Assembly (NCBI GenBank): GCA_949317995.1
Contig: OX439051.1
Span: 43,155,250 to 43,219,249, forward strand
Direction of reading: 5' to 3'
Source: Acholoe squamosa
Lineage: Eukaryota > Annelida > Polychaeta > Phyllodocida > Polynoidae
DNA: 64,000 nt
Positions 12,501 through 22,494 of this stretch are shown here, in pieces. Each line of letters starts with the position of its first letter. The first letter of the stretch is position 1. The notes beneath the pieces were generated by a model, which saw only the letters and a program-made list of their open reading frames with translations, searched no databases and was not told the DNA's origin. A program made the position numbers and the translations under genes.

Positions 12501-15500
12501 AAGGTACCACAGTGGCCAACTCATGGTACTGATGAAAAAAAGTTCATATCTATTGAATAAAGGGTGCTCAAAGAGCTCCATGACTATGGGTATGAAAGTT
12601 GTAACATTGCTGGATGGAAAGAGTAAGACATCTGGGTGATATTTATATCCATTTCCAGATGACCCCTGCAAGTTTTCCTACTATTAGAAAGATCCTAGAC
12701 TGACTAGTAGGTGGTAAGATGGCCCAGGTGGACGACTCATGGTCACCCTAACCCTTTTTCCCACCCTTTTGTGGTGTGTTAACCAGCTGCAGTACTGATG
12801 TCATACATGTTCTATGACAGAGTCTGAATGATACCACAAACCACCCCTCCTCTTCCGAGATAGGAGCGACTATGGCGCATTCCTCTAGTATCATTTCTAG
12901 GGGGTGTGTACCCAGGCAACATGTTACTGCATCATCAAATACTGTATAACTCATTCCGAGTTATCACCAATATAGATTGCATACTGTATGTTTTATCATG
13001 TACAGGGGTGTGTGTACCCAGGCGCCATGTTACTGTATCATCATGGAGTACTGCCCGTATGGACAGCTATACGAGGTGCTGCGGGACGGCAAGGAGATCC
13101 CGCCCTCTCTGCTGCTAGACTGGGCCAAGCAAATCACCTCTGGCATGAGCTACCTCCACTCTCACAAAATTATACACCGTGATCTCAAGTCTCCAAAGTA
13201 AGTGTGAATTACCATGTTTAACTGCTTTCAGAATTCAGGTGCTTTCTATGAATGTATTCATTTTATTCATCAATAGCCAATCACATGGTGTCTAGTGTCA
13301 TATTTAGAGGGGTCTCCCCAATTGTGAAAAATATGATATATATAATTCAGAAAACGTAGCACGTTATAACAGGAAAGGATAACTTATATGACAATACTTT
13401 ATTGCAGTGTTCTGATAGCTAAGAGCGACGTCATCAAGATTTCTGATTTTGGCACGAGTCGTGAGATGAATGAGAAGAGCACCAAGATGTCCTTTGCTGG
13501 TACCGTCGCATGGATGGCCCCCGAGGTCATCCGGAATGAACCCTGCTCAGAGAAAGTCGATATCTGGTATGTGGCTCGAGTTATGTCAATTCATATTATA
13601 AAATTATGGCAATGACGGTTTGTTCCATTTGATAGGACTTCTGTTATTTGTTTAAATGTGCATGTCAAGGATTGTAATCACACATCTTAATTTTGCGGCA
13701 ATTTTGCTCATTCTACTTTCTACCTTCTATTGTAATATGCACATAAAGTGTACAGGAATGCCTAATAATTCATTGTAATTGCGCAGGCCGAAATTTCATC
13801 AGAGGCAGGTATTTTACCTCTCAAAAACTTCCCTGGTATAATAGTGACCAGGAACAAAATCCTTTAAAAAAGTCAAAATCAAATCTCACAAGATCATGCA
13901 AGACACAAAAGAAAACCATTTTTAGCCATGTTCCCCCAAATATCGAACCTACCTTTTCAATGGATATTAACTTTAATACATTATTGTGTATATTCAGGTC
14001 GTTTGGCGTGGTGCTGTGGGAGCTGCTGACCGGGGAGATCCCGTACAAGGACGTCGACTCGTCCGCCATTATCTGGGGGGTGGGCAGTAACAGCCTCCAC
14101 CTCCCCGTACCCTCGACCTGCCCCGACGGCTTCAAACTACTCATGCGCCAATGTTGGTAAGTACTTTGTATTCTATTGCTTTAAACCTGTAGAAGACTTT
14201 TAAGAGTTCAGCTTCAGTTCACTTTGCGCCAATGCAGTGCTGGCAAGTCTATTTGCCAACACAGCATTGATATTTCATGCCGACCCTTTGGGATTTATCA
14301 ATATTAGGCGCTTGGCATGATGCAGTACTAGTGAGTCCTACTTGTTGCATGATGAGGATGAATTGTCATAATCCATTAAAACACAACCTGGCTCTTAAAG
14401 GTTTAAACCTTCCAAGGTGGGATGTAGACTTAGAACAGCATGTAATGTTATAGCTCAATGCCATTAAGTGAGTGAGTAATAGATGTTTAACGCCATTTCG
14501 ACAGCTAAGGTCATATTCATGGCGAGAATTACATTACACAATTTCACAGGGGAATGTGTCAGTGCCCACGCATATGTGCACCACACACATCCCGAGGGGA
14601 TAGGAAAGAGGAGAAATAGACCCTTTTAAGTTGGCTAGGGAAGCCTGAATGCCATTAAGTAAACTGCTGTGTAATAAAGTGAAGCACCACATAAAAGGGT
14701 TATCAGATGATAGATTCTGATGCTAGATACTGGTCCTTGAATTACAGCAATGTTGTAGAATTTTCTCAAAGTGTTTACATGTTATTATCTATAGGGCAGC
14801 GAAACCAAGAAACCGACCAACTTACAGGCAAATCCTGATGCACCTTGAGATTGCTAGCCCGGACCTACTCAACATCCCCAAGGAGGAATTCTTCCAGTAC
14901 CAGGTAAGGGTTCATTCCTGACTTTGAACTCAACATGATTTATACATTTACCTAACAATTGTCAGTAATGTACAAAGTCCTATCTATGAGACTAAGTGTC
15001 ACTTACGACACTGCCAAGTCTCACACCTAAGCTAATCTCCCTCTGTGCTTCACATGTATGCTAACCTCACCCTCCCCCCTCATTTAAGCTAACCTTACTG
15101 TTTTATGCCTCACACCTAAGCTAACCTGTCCCAAGTCTCACACCTAAGCTAACCTGTCCCAAGTCTCACACCTAAGCTAACCTGTCCCATGCTACCGGTT
15201 CTTTGTTTCTCACACCTGAGATGAGATCCCTCAATGTCTTGCATCTATCCTAAGCTAACGCCCTACGTTTCTGGCAACTGAGCTAACCTCTCTAAGTGTC
15301 TCACACCTAAGCTAACCACCATGGTTGTCGTTGTCTTACAGCTCGAGTGGCAGGAGGAGATTAAGGAGCAGCTACAGAAGATTAAGAGTGAGGGCTCCCA
15401 CATGCCGCAACTAGAAGAGGAACTCATCCGTCGCCGCCGCGAGGAGCTTAGGTAAGCAAATCTATATCACAATAAACTATATTTTGTCTTAGAAAATGCA

Positions 15501-18414
15501 AACTGCCAAACTGCAGGATTGGAAAATGTGTATATTTTAGATCAATGTCAGATTTGATATGATTGGAATGAAGCCTTTATGCACCTGGCAATGTTTTTTT
15601 TTTTTTAATTGAAATAAATTTTGCGTTCATTTTCATAATATTCGTCAGAAAACACCCATTGGGGGTTGACCACTTATCAAAGTAGGAGTGGTTGTAATAC
15701 TCATTGTACTTGTGTTTGTAGACATGCACAAGATGTTCGTGAACACTACGAGCGGAAACTGGAACGTGCCAACAATCTGTACATGGAGCTCACCGCCTGT
15801 ATGCTACAACTGGAGAAACGTGAGCGAGAACTCATCAAGTAAGTGTCTTAAATGTGAAGTGTCTTTGTTATCCACAAGATACAGTATCACACTTGCAAGA
15901 CAGTATAACATAACCCCACCGTTTCACCCAGTGCTTAGTATAAAGCATTGAGAACATATGAGTTCTAGGATAGGCTTATGGTCTATGAACATCTTAATGA
16001 AGATAATTTGACAGACATCATGCTTGCTGCTCAGTCCCTTTCTTCAATGTGGTGTTTATGCGAAGTGCTGGATTTTCCCTTTTTATTATGAAAAATAGAT
16101 ATCATTACATGTCTGGATATGCACTTTACGTGCATACTTGTGATATCCATGACCACACGTTGTGAGTTTACAGATGGTTACAAGTAATGGTAGAATAAAC
16201 CCATGTAAAACCTGTCCCTAAACTTGGTGATTCTGTGTTACAGACGTGAACAGGCACTACAGTCGTACACCAAGCGGCGTGCTAAGAGCATCCTACGCCC
16301 AGTTATCAAGGCACAGGAGCGCATTGAGCGTTTCAGTAAACGGAAAGCACACAAGAGCGTCTCTGACCCCGGCACAAGGTAGGCTGAATAGGTTAATACC
16401 CATATTCAAGGGAAAAGATCTTTGAATGTGTTCCTGTATTACAGTTTTTAGTTCCAAAGACCTGTAAATTGTCCATAACTTATGGTGATCCCCAACTTGT
16501 TTTAAGGTTAAGAGAAGCAAAATCAAAATTGCCTTACCAGCAGCATTTTATACCAATTCAAAAAATAGTTTTTAAGTAAAAGATTTTCTCGTTGATTTTT
16601 GCAGCCCTGAGGTCAATCATATCAACTCACCAGCACCGCCTCTTGGCCAGGAACCCATAAACGGTTCCCCAAACAGAGGCCGGATGCGTAAATCCCGGCA
16701 CCGACGAACAAACAGCCGTGGGAATAACCCATTTGCAGTGACAAGCCCAGTGAAGTCGCCAACCAAGGAGGCGCTTCACCATGAGCTGACGTCCAAGACG
16801 GCCGCATTACGGCATGAGGACGGTACCCACGTGAGTCCCAGTGAGCTGAAGACACTCTCCACTGGGGGGCGCTGTGAAGAATGCCAGAACCTGGCAGACA
16901 AAGACAATGCACCCAGAGAGTGCACACACCAACAGAGTAATACACGTAACCTGAATGACGTGTGTTTTGGGTGTGACGGTGGTTGTAGTGACGTCACATG
17001 CAGCAGTAAGCGCTCTAGTCGTGTTAGCGCCGACATAGAGAGTAACAGCTGCACCCCCTGTACTAGCCCTTCTGTGGCTCTGGACTCTTCTTGTGAACTA
17101 GCACCACGAGACCTGCGGCCGCTTGCTTATAAAGGTGGACAGCACGGCCGTAAGGTCATCGAGGACGACAGTACCAATATGAACATATATAACAGACAAC
17201 AAGAAACTGAGACTATTGAAAATGTCGAAAAGGACCCTGAAAATGGCAACAGCCAATCAGACTCCCCAAAACGAGAGCCCTCACGGTCCCCAAAATCGCC
17301 ACGTGCCCGGGGTGGAAGCAAGCGGTGTAAACGTGCACGTAGTATGGGGGACGGGCAGGAAGATGGCCCCAACAAAATGGCCGCCAACAGCAATTCGCGG
17401 GGTGAGATCACGTCTCCTAACGGAGGCTGGCGCAGACACTCCTGTTCTGATGATGGAGAGGTCGAAGAAAGCGAAGAAGACCGCAGGTAAGAGTACAGTG
17501 CATGGGCTACATGGTGTGGCTTGGAGTCTCAATTCCCACATTTGTGGATTATGTTTGGTTTTAGCATTCAGTGGTTGTTTTCATATTCATTGTTGTTTCT
17601 TTCCTGTTTAACCTTTATCCTATGTTGTTTCAAAATAAAATGTATGAAATTTTAGAAACCATGGACAGCAACTCATGATCAATGCCTTGCTTGGTAGTGT
17701 TTGAAATTTGTTAACATGTACACCTTGTATCTTCAGACGTGTGATCATCCCAGTGAAGGGTGTTCGGCAGCTTTACCACTCAGCCCTCAGTTCTGAGGGC
17801 ATCTCGGAAGAGGAGAACACGAGTGAGAGGGAGCGGCGCTTGACGCCTGACGTCATGTTGTCCTCCCTCTCCACAGAGAACCTACAACTTGAGCTGGTAA
17901 CATCTTGCCACTCAGACGGACTGTCTGACAAGGAGAACACTGTGCGCAGGATGAAGAACCAAGCCAAGCGCTCGCCTGAACGGGCACTCCCAGTAAGTTT
18001 AATAATAAAGCCAATCATCTGCCTAAATGGGCACTCCTGGTAAGTTTAATAATGAAGCCAAACACTCACCAGAAAGAGCAATCTTGGTTACTGATGGCGG
18101 TTTGGTTAGCTTAAGTCTATCGGCCGCATAATGCGTTATTATATCACAATGACCCTCAGCATGTGCCATGTTGTATGTCCACTTTAGATTTTACCTGCCA
18201 TCAGAATCCTGATAGAATTCATAAGATGTACACTTTCCTTCAACTTAAAGCTCGTTAAATTGTTATGTTTTTGTGATGGTCAATTTATTCGGATTTTGTC
18301 CTCCCTTTTTAGAATATACAAGATACATCAGATTCAAGTGACTCAGAGGACGAATGTTCGGATATCAAAGTATCATCAATCAAGCAACGTCCTCCCGATA
18401 CCAAGGTTTGGTGA
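541..18414 (+). CDS. MAP3K12/13: MAP3K12/MAP3K13 (DLK/LZK) dual leucine zipper kinase, complete gene model
   Basis: Coding exons, in phase: 541-590, 6236-6531, 10253-10436, 13006-13197, 13408-13566, 13998-14156, 14795-14903, 15342-15451, 15722-15838, 16244-16378, 16605-17486, 17737-17992, 18313-18414. Total 2751 nt, 916 aa plus stop. The kinase domain spans about residues 117-365: glycine loop GSGAQGAV (132-139), Lys152, HRDLKSPN (Asp236), DFG (Asp254) and APE (278-280). Leucine-zipper segments fill about 384-500. A serine-rich linker follows, then SDGLSD (857-862) and a C-terminus ending in Trp as in human MAP3K13. The family acts as an MKKK upstream of JNK/p38 in neuronal injury and synapse signalling. 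The match is to the single invertebrate co-orthologue of DLK and LZK; I cannot choose between the vertebrate names. All junctions are GT/AG and keep frame. Exon 1 is the least certain part. Confidence 0.93.
2554..2887. repeat. 37-bp tandem repeat, about 9 copies
   Basis: The unit contains AGGGTGGTACTACTGG and recurs every 37 bases (for example starts at 2591 and 2628), with C/T variants between a 'CATCCAGAG' and a 'CACCCAGGG' form. Each unit carries TATAAGCCAC, close to the core of the dispersed MITE family in this window. The array may have grown from such an element. Confidence 0.9.
3955..4815. repeat. 51-bp tandem repeat, about 17 copies
   Basis: The unit runs GGGTACTGTACCTAGACCC and then a G/T-rich half ending GGTGGTGTGGGGGAG. 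The period is 51, a multiple of three, so all frames stay open and give false 150-310 residue reading frames on both strands. One copy near 4345-4350 has an extra G. Units differ mainly at a single G/T position (GGTGTGTG or GGTTTGTG), so the array is young or homogenised. GGTACTGTACC is a perfect short palindrome. Confidence 0.95.
4916..5440. repeat. Imperfect ~200-bp direct duplication
   Basis: The block starting ACCAATATGTCACTCACATA at about 4924 recurs at about 5129, followed by the same order of motifs (GTGGACGAGATRTCTGAGAA, CAACTCTACTA, CATAGGAAA, ACTGAATAAGAT). A third partial copy of the second half ends near 5440. Copies differ by indels and substitutions. It is non-coding. Confidence 0.7.
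6236..6531 (+). CDS. DLK/LZK exon 2: proline-rich N-terminus and putative palmitoylation motif
   Basis: This exon encodes residues 17-115: a Pro/Ser-rich stretch (about 31-62), then a motif containing [10 protein letters not shown] with Cys96. The motif is conserved in vertebrate DLK and LZK just before the kinase domain, and the matching Cys in DLK is a reported palmitoylation site. The acceptor follows TTTTGTCTATTGCAG and the donor is G|GTAGTAAG. Its phase-1 end joins exon 3 at 10253. The alternative first exon at 9685 replaces this whole segment. Confidence 0.9.
7576..8757. mobile_element. TIR element with an internal 58-bp minisatellite
   Basis: The ends are inverted copies of TTAACCCTTTAAGGG followed by a GCACTGATGT-type stretch (about 40 bp; left end near 7576, right end near 8757). 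The interior is almost entirely the 58-bp array at 7630-8680. No transposase is present, so the element is non-autonomous. Related ends without the array occur near 20825-21080 and possibly near 14285-14400. Confidence 0.75.
7630..8680. repeat. 58-bp tandem repeat, about 18 copies
   Basis: The unit contains GAGTTCTGCGGATCCATCAA and CATGAATGTAGCCCTGGT with a strict 58-base period (for example 7745 and 7803). Copies differ mostly at three R/Y positions: GAGACGTG, GAGACATG or GAGGCATG, and TGTGGATCC or TGCGGATCC. The array ends in a short inverted piece of its own unit (CGCCAGGGCTACATTCA near 8681). Confidence 0.95.
9685..9766 (+). CDS. Alternative first coding exon of DLK/LZK with an N-myristoylation-type start
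   Basis: ATG at 9685 encodes 27 residues ([18 protein letters not shown]... to EDEA) and one base before a GTAATC donor at 9767. The phase-1 end joins exon 3 at 10253 in frame, the same phase as exon 2. In-frame TGA and TAA lie just upstream (9673 and 9679), so this can only be a starting exon, not an internal cassette. MGNGHS fits the MGxxxS N-myristoylation pattern. The predicted isoform keeps the whole kinase but lacks the exon 2 palmitoylation motif. A separate promoter in intron 2 is implied but none is recognised. Confidence 0.7.
10948..11149. mobile_element. Small TIR element with CAGGGATGTGATTTC ends
   Basis: The left end CAGGGATGTGATTTC at about 10948 is mirrored by GAAATCACATCCCCG ending near 11149. 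Internal words (CCTACAC, GGGCCAAAA, ACTTATGGAGG) recur in the block at 30486-30602 and, inverted, at 52994-53030 inside another element. It is non-autonomous. No clear target-site duplication can be read here. Confidence 0.6.
11183..11260 (+). pseudogene. Decayed copy of the 5' part of DLK exon 4 (distal)
   Basis: CAGGCGCCATGTTACTGTAT followed by TATCATGAGTACTG matches the start of exon 4 (13018 onward), which encodes [12 protein letters not shown]. One base is missing in the ATGGAG codons (ATGAG), shifting the frame, and stops follow. The downstream GAGTTATCACTAACTGAGAT also matches the second copy near 12957, so the duplicated unit extends past the exon-like part. Confidence 0.6.
11566..12751. 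mobile_element. 1.19-kb TIR element
   Basis: The left end TTAGGGTAGAGTGACCTTGA at 11566 and the right end TCATGGTCACCCTAA at 12751 are imperfect inverted repeats that include GAGTCGTCCA and GATGGCC on both sides. A motif GTACCTTGAGTCGGCCA recurs at about 11595, 12040 and 12062 and appears inverted near 12492. The segments at 11590-11720 and 12060-12200 are diverged copies. No transposase ORF is seen. Confidence 0.55.
12891..12985 (+). pseudogene. Decayed copy of the 5' part of DLK exon 4 with an acceptor site
   Basis: TCATTTCTAG directly precedes GGGGTGTGTACCCAGGCAAC, mimicking the real exon start at 13006 only 105 bp downstream. About 45 bases of similarity follow (CATGTTACTGCATCATCA), then the GAG codon is lost and the frame breaks. 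Use of this acceptor would shift the kinase frame because the copy has a different number of bases before ACCCAG. It is probably a non-functional remnant of a local duplication. Confidence 0.65.
14461..14640 (+). repeat. Possible SINE-like repeat in intron 6
   Basis: GTGAGTGAGTAATAGATGTTTAACGCC followed by CAGCTAAGGTCATATTCATGGCGAG resembles the conserved core of dispersed SINE-type repeats of marine invertebrates. Only one copy is in the window and no TSD or tRNA head can be defined. The rest of intron 6 (14157-14794) holds short fragments resembling the TTAACCCTTTAAGG family and nothing coding. Confidence 0.3.
15020..15325. repeat. Short degenerate tandem repeat in intron 7
   Basis: TCTCACACCTAAGCTAACC recurs at least seven times between 15020 and 15320, in a loose unit of about 27-45 bases with variable linkers such as TGTCCCAAG. 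The last copy ends 25 bases before the exon 8 acceptor, so the repeat forms part of that acceptor's upstream region. Confidence 0.8.
16605..17486 (+). CDS. DLK/LZK exon 11: long Ser/basic-rich linker
   Basis: The longest exon (882 nt, residues 504-798) encodes the poorly conserved region C-terminal to the leucine zippers. A basic stretch [14 protein letters not shown] matches the KPRHRRGNSRG segment of vertebrate LZK. Acidic and Ser-rich tracts follow ([14 protein letters not shown] at the end). The donor GCAG|GTAAG places an in-frame TAA right after the exon (CGC AGG TAA), so intron retention would end the protein here. Confidence 0.9.
17634..17639 (+). promoter_or_regulatory. Candidate intronic polyadenylation signal (AATAAA) in DLK intron 11
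   Basis: AATAAA lies about 145 bases after the in-frame TAA created by reading through the exon 11 donor. A G/T-rich stretch (TTGCTTGGTAGTGTTTG) lies about 50-65 bases downstream. Use of this site would give a short isoform with kinase and zippers but no exons 12-13. Confidence 0.4.
17737..17992 (+). CDS. DLK/LZK exon 12 with the SDGLSD regulatory hexapeptide
   Basis: Residues 798-883. [15 protein letters not shown] (from 857) aligns with the conserved C-terminal block of human MAP3K13. In C. elegans DLK-1 the same hexapeptide controls kinase activation. The 3' end of the exon and its donor belong to a 47-bp imperfect tandem repeat that continues into the intron (17951-18085). Confidence 0.92.
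17951..18085 (+). repeat. 47-bp tandem repeat spanning the exon 12 donor, about 2.8 copies
   Basis: AAGCCAAGCGCTCGCC, AAGCCAATCATCTGCC and AAGCCAAACACTCACC start three successive copies. The first two contain GGGCACTCC followed by a GTAAGTTTAATAAT donor (17993 and 18040), while the third has lost the donor (GGTTACTG). The second donor would add 47 nt and break the frame into exon 13. Confidence 0.85.
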
Positions 18415-20824
18415 TCATTGACCTCCAAACTACGACAAAACAACCTGAGCCATAGGTAGCCACATGTACAGAGTAGTCCGAGTGCCAACATGACTACACC
18501 TTTCTTCATGACCTATGTGCAAGGTGGCATTCTCTTTCTGCATTCATATGCAAACAAGGCAACTACTGGACATAAAAGGAATCATGAGCTTGTATATATT
18601 GGTATTTTGGGCAGGGATATTTGACACGAACAGTGAAATATGACGCAGTCACGCGGTGTACAGAACGGGCAGCTTAGTTGTGTCATTGTAGGAACGGTTC
18701 AAAGTGATGATGTGAAATTGAGGGTCGCGTTTCACCATATGTACTGTTTCAACAAAACTCCCAATTTTCATCTTCTCACCAATATAACCCACTGGACTTT
18801 TCATACTGCTAGTCCTTCCCATTTTTTACCCACCTGACTCCAATTTGGACTCTGTTTGAATCAATCTCTCATAGATGTATTTGAGATTTTAACCTCAATC
18901 TTACATCACATCCACTTTTACCTGTTCCATAATAGACTGAAACAAAAGGTGAGTGAGAACTCTGTCCACTCTTACCATACTTATAGAGGCTATAGCTCTT
19001 AGCAGCTTGATAGTATTTGTAACCACGTCTTCTAAACTACCATCCACATTAGACACTAGAAATAGGGCTGTGTGAAATATGCTACCCCAATGTCACTTAT
19101 GGGGGGAGTACTAGTAGCCCTTTCTCAAAACTTGAACAAATCTGGTACTAGGATTTAAACACGCTGCTTCCGGTCAATGTTGTCTTGATTATGGCAGGTT
19201 TTTACACTAAGTATGGTTATCGACAGATCACAATAGAATAAACAATGTTGATTAATGTACATTGGCGACCGAAGCCACGTATCTCCTCAGCGCTGTGCAT
19301 GCGTCTCCATTGTGTGGTGTTAGTCGCCATACATCACAAATAGGCTTTTGTAGTTTTACCGGCAATGTTGTCACCTAATGCTAAAAGTGTACATAGCTTT
19401 AAACAGTCAGCTAGTGCTACATCAACCACCACTATTATTGTAAGCAAACTCAGAATTTGTCCCACTTTTAAATAACATGGCTATTCATAAAGTGACTACA
19501 AACTTGTGTTTTGCCAATGTGAGAGGTGAAGATAAAAATTGTAATTTCTCTCCAATCATCAGAAAGAAATTGTGTTTGGACAGATTTTTATTTGCACAAA
19601 TCAGCATTTCCACGAAGCATCAAGTGAAAGTTAGCGACAGTTGATCAGAATGATTGGTTGTCTGTTTGTGGATTTCAGAATAATGCTGCATAATGGTTTG
19701 TAACTTATTAGCATTGAATATTGAAGATAACAATCGGGGCTATCCCTGCCCAATTTGTGATTAGATAGATAGCCACTAGGCGGCAGCATTGATAGTGAGA
19801 TTGATAGTGGCTGTACATGAATAATACCACTACCATTTGTTCCTTTGGTACCTATATGGTGAGGAATCCTAGGAGAAATGTTGACCTGTTGTACTAAACC
19901 GGGCACTATCATCTGTCTTGATATTACAATAGATTTTTTACACGCATCATGTAATATAAATCAACATGTAACCTTCAATTTCTCCTTGTGGTGAAGAGCT
20001 TATGCAAATTGTTACTAGACTGAGTGCTGTGGTTACCTGACCGACCGCACCGACTTTATCAGGTGCCTAGTTTTCTACACCTCCTCCAAAACTATCATTG
20101 TAGACAAGTGAACCTTTTCGCTGGTCCATTTCAGCCAAGTAGAAATTTTGACCTTGGTTGTAGTCCAACATTTTTGTTTGACTCTGTATAATTGACTTTT
20201 TTGTAGTCTTGGGGAATTTTCCTCAAGTATACAAATTTCAGTTCCTATCTACCATATCATGCTAAGAAAACTGATTGGGTTTCTTTATTTAGATTTAAAT
20301 CTGGCAAAACTAATAGCTGATTAATTATTACTGTGTGACTGAACCTTTCGCAATTCTGTTTGACATGGTTTAGAACAGAGCGTCGTAAATAATGATCAGG
20401 GTATACATAATGCAGAGCATTGTTTTCTTCATGCTGCCTTGTATGTTGGAATTGTATATGAATTGCTGAGTGTGTGATTGCATTGAGCAAATGATTTATG
20501 ATTGGCAGAGGTATTTGTTGAGACAGATGGTAAGCACAATCTTCCAGCTTGGTTCGCGAGTCACTGACTTTATTTCGTGAACAGCTGAAACTGACAGTTG
20601 CTGTAAATATCAAGCCTTAATTCAGAAAGAAAAAAAAATCTGAAAAAAAAAGAAAAACAAGAAAATGAAAAATATATACAAATTAAAGTTCACAATGACA
20701 CTTTCTCTTGGCGCGCATCGCTGAGATGTCCCAAAGATTATTTGCAGTACATTCCAGAATGCTATGGCATTAAACAGGATGTTTCATATATATTCATGAT
20801 TGTGGTATTGGAGGCAAATTTAAG

Positions 20825-21080
20825 CCCTTTAAATGTGGCATGGTGTTTTAAATTTCATGTCCATTTGCTGTCATAATGCAGTATCGCAGACCTGGCGAGT
20901 AAATTGCTGAAACTTCAAAAGACGCATCAGCATGACCTTATCGGGAATGTTTACTCCCCGAGGGTCGGCATGATGCGTGAATGAAGTACTGACGAATTTA
21001 CCTACCAGTGCTGCCTTTGTGCATCATGACAGCAAATGGACATCATACATTAAAGACTGTGCCCCTTTACTAAGAGTTTA
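20825..21080. mobile_element. TIR element related to the 7.6-kb element, without a minisatellite
   Basis: ATGTCCATTTGCTGTCATAA near 20856 is mirrored by CATGACAGCAAATGGACAT near 21026. Outer parts (CCCTTTAAATGTGGCA on the left; GTGCCCCTTTACTAAGAG on the right) resemble the CCCTTTAAGGGGCACTG end of the element at 7576-8757. The interior contains GTCGGCATGATGCGTGAATG, similar to words in the 58-bp unit. Confidence 0.5.
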
Positions 21081-21904
21081 AGTTTGTACAAAACTTGCCC
21101 ATGGGAAGACTCTTTGATTTTGGGTAAATATTATTGCTGCATGTAACACTGAGGCGCAAGGCGGTGGCAGCTTGATAAAGACAGTGTGTTATTGCTCAAG
21201 TTAACACCGGTTGAGATTGGAAAGCTGTGCGAGTTTGAACTGAGTTCTTGTCTCAGAATTGCAGTAAGCACTTGACCTAAGTAACACAGGTACTTGTAAA
21301 CCCCACAATAGTACAAGGAGATTTTTGTACATACAGGTAGATGTATACCACCTGTGTCCATCATGATTCTTTACAATACTCTATATTGACAATCCACTAA
21401 CTAACAGCCAATAACCGACCGGTGGAGGCTACTTGCGACTGAAGTCATCGACCACAATCTTGACCTTTTCACATGGGATTTCATAGTGATGTAACAACAG
21501 CTGCGATATCCATTCTGAGAGGTACTGGTGGAGTAGGAGAATGCACCACATATTGTTATCTTTGGTACATTAAGTTGATATTTCCATTTTCTTAATCAAA
21601 TGTGAAGGGCTCTTAAATCAATTTCAACTTATATAATTGGACTATACTGGAATCTATATATGTAAAAAGAAGGAATGCCCTTCTTTTATATTCGAAACCA
21701 AAGCTGGACTTGGGTTCCTAGAGATTTTACCTCACTGGTAGTGAATTTACCATGTTGTTTTTGACGAGATTAAAAGAAGACAAGAATATGAAATTTATTT
21801 CTATGTAACAATCATGTCTTCGTGCTATTGTAATTTACCGCTGACTGGAACATAAAGAACAGTGGATTTATTTATTATTTTACTCACCAGAGGGCCTTGA
21901 TGCA

Positions 21905-22150
21905 GTGCATTCTGGGTAGAGCCTCATTGTGAAGCTAAAAGTGAAGGAAGATGGCCGCCAAATCAGTCAATACTGCAGCCCCGCACAGACCTGACTGGTT
22001 TGTTGGCCACCTGCATTCATGTCATGAAGCCGTTAAGCGCGGGCAGCAAACAGATTGTCCGCATTATACGTTGAGAGACGAGATTCTGGTGAGACTAGAT
22101 CGGGCTTCATGTGGAAAGCTCCCAATGTAATTGTATGTACGAATAAAGAT
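21905..22150 (+). other. Promoter-like stretch with a 59-codon ORF, unassigned
   Basis: GCATTCTGGGTAG (ZNF143-like core) at about 21907 precedes GGAAGATGGCCGCCA at 21947, a good YY1-type sequence containing an ATG. The ORF runs 21951-22130 (MAAKSVNTAAPHRPDWF... to KLPM) and is followed 12 bases later by AATAAA. A GTGAGA donor after codon 45 could instead make it a first exon. I recognise no family. It may also be chance sequence inside the DLK 3' UTR. Confidence 0.3.
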
Positions 22151-22494
22151 GGTGTCAGTATTTCAAACTGAAAATCAGTGTTGTGTTATTTTTACTGATA
22201 TCTTACATGTAGGACATAAAGAAATGCATGCCACTTGCTGGCTGACAAAAAATAAATTAACATGAATTAACAAAAATGTGAATACCTTTGTGCCTCAGGC
22301 AAAGTTTCAGTGTATATTACTTTGTTGTTGACAACTTGAGTATGAGGGTACTACACAAAAAGAAAACGGGAGAGTATGCGCAAAATATTATAAGAAAATA
22401 GTCCCAGTGAAGGATACAAAGTGTGTGCTTTGGTCAGTTTACAAATAAAACCATGTGGGTGCCCCTTTCTGACAGCATGACTGTCCACACACTA

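Larger units (their letters stand above)
10437..13005 (+). other. Intron 3 of DLK/LZK with decayed exon 4 copies and a TIR element
   Basis: A 2.6-kb intron interrupting the kinase N-lobe. It contains the CAGGGATGTG element, a 1.19-kb TIR element at 11566-12751, and two degraded copies of the 5' part of exon 4 (about 11183-11260 and 12891-12985). No intact additional exon is seen. Confidence 0.6.
18415..22494 (+). other. 3' UTR and downstream flank of DLK/LZK
   Basis: Follows the TGA at 18412-18414. Candidate poly(A) signals include AATAAA at 19237 and 22142; the true end is unknown. A TIR-like element lies at about 20825-21080, and a promoter-like stretch with a short ORF at 21905-22150. The rest is A/T-rich with no coding signal. 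Confidence 0.45.

Noticed and set aside
16622..17541. Minus-strand frames opposite DLK exon 11, and the plus frame 16684-17490 as a separate gene
   Set aside because: The plus frame is the interior of exon 11, linked by conserved splice sites and by homology to the LZK C-terminal region. The minus frames have no support.
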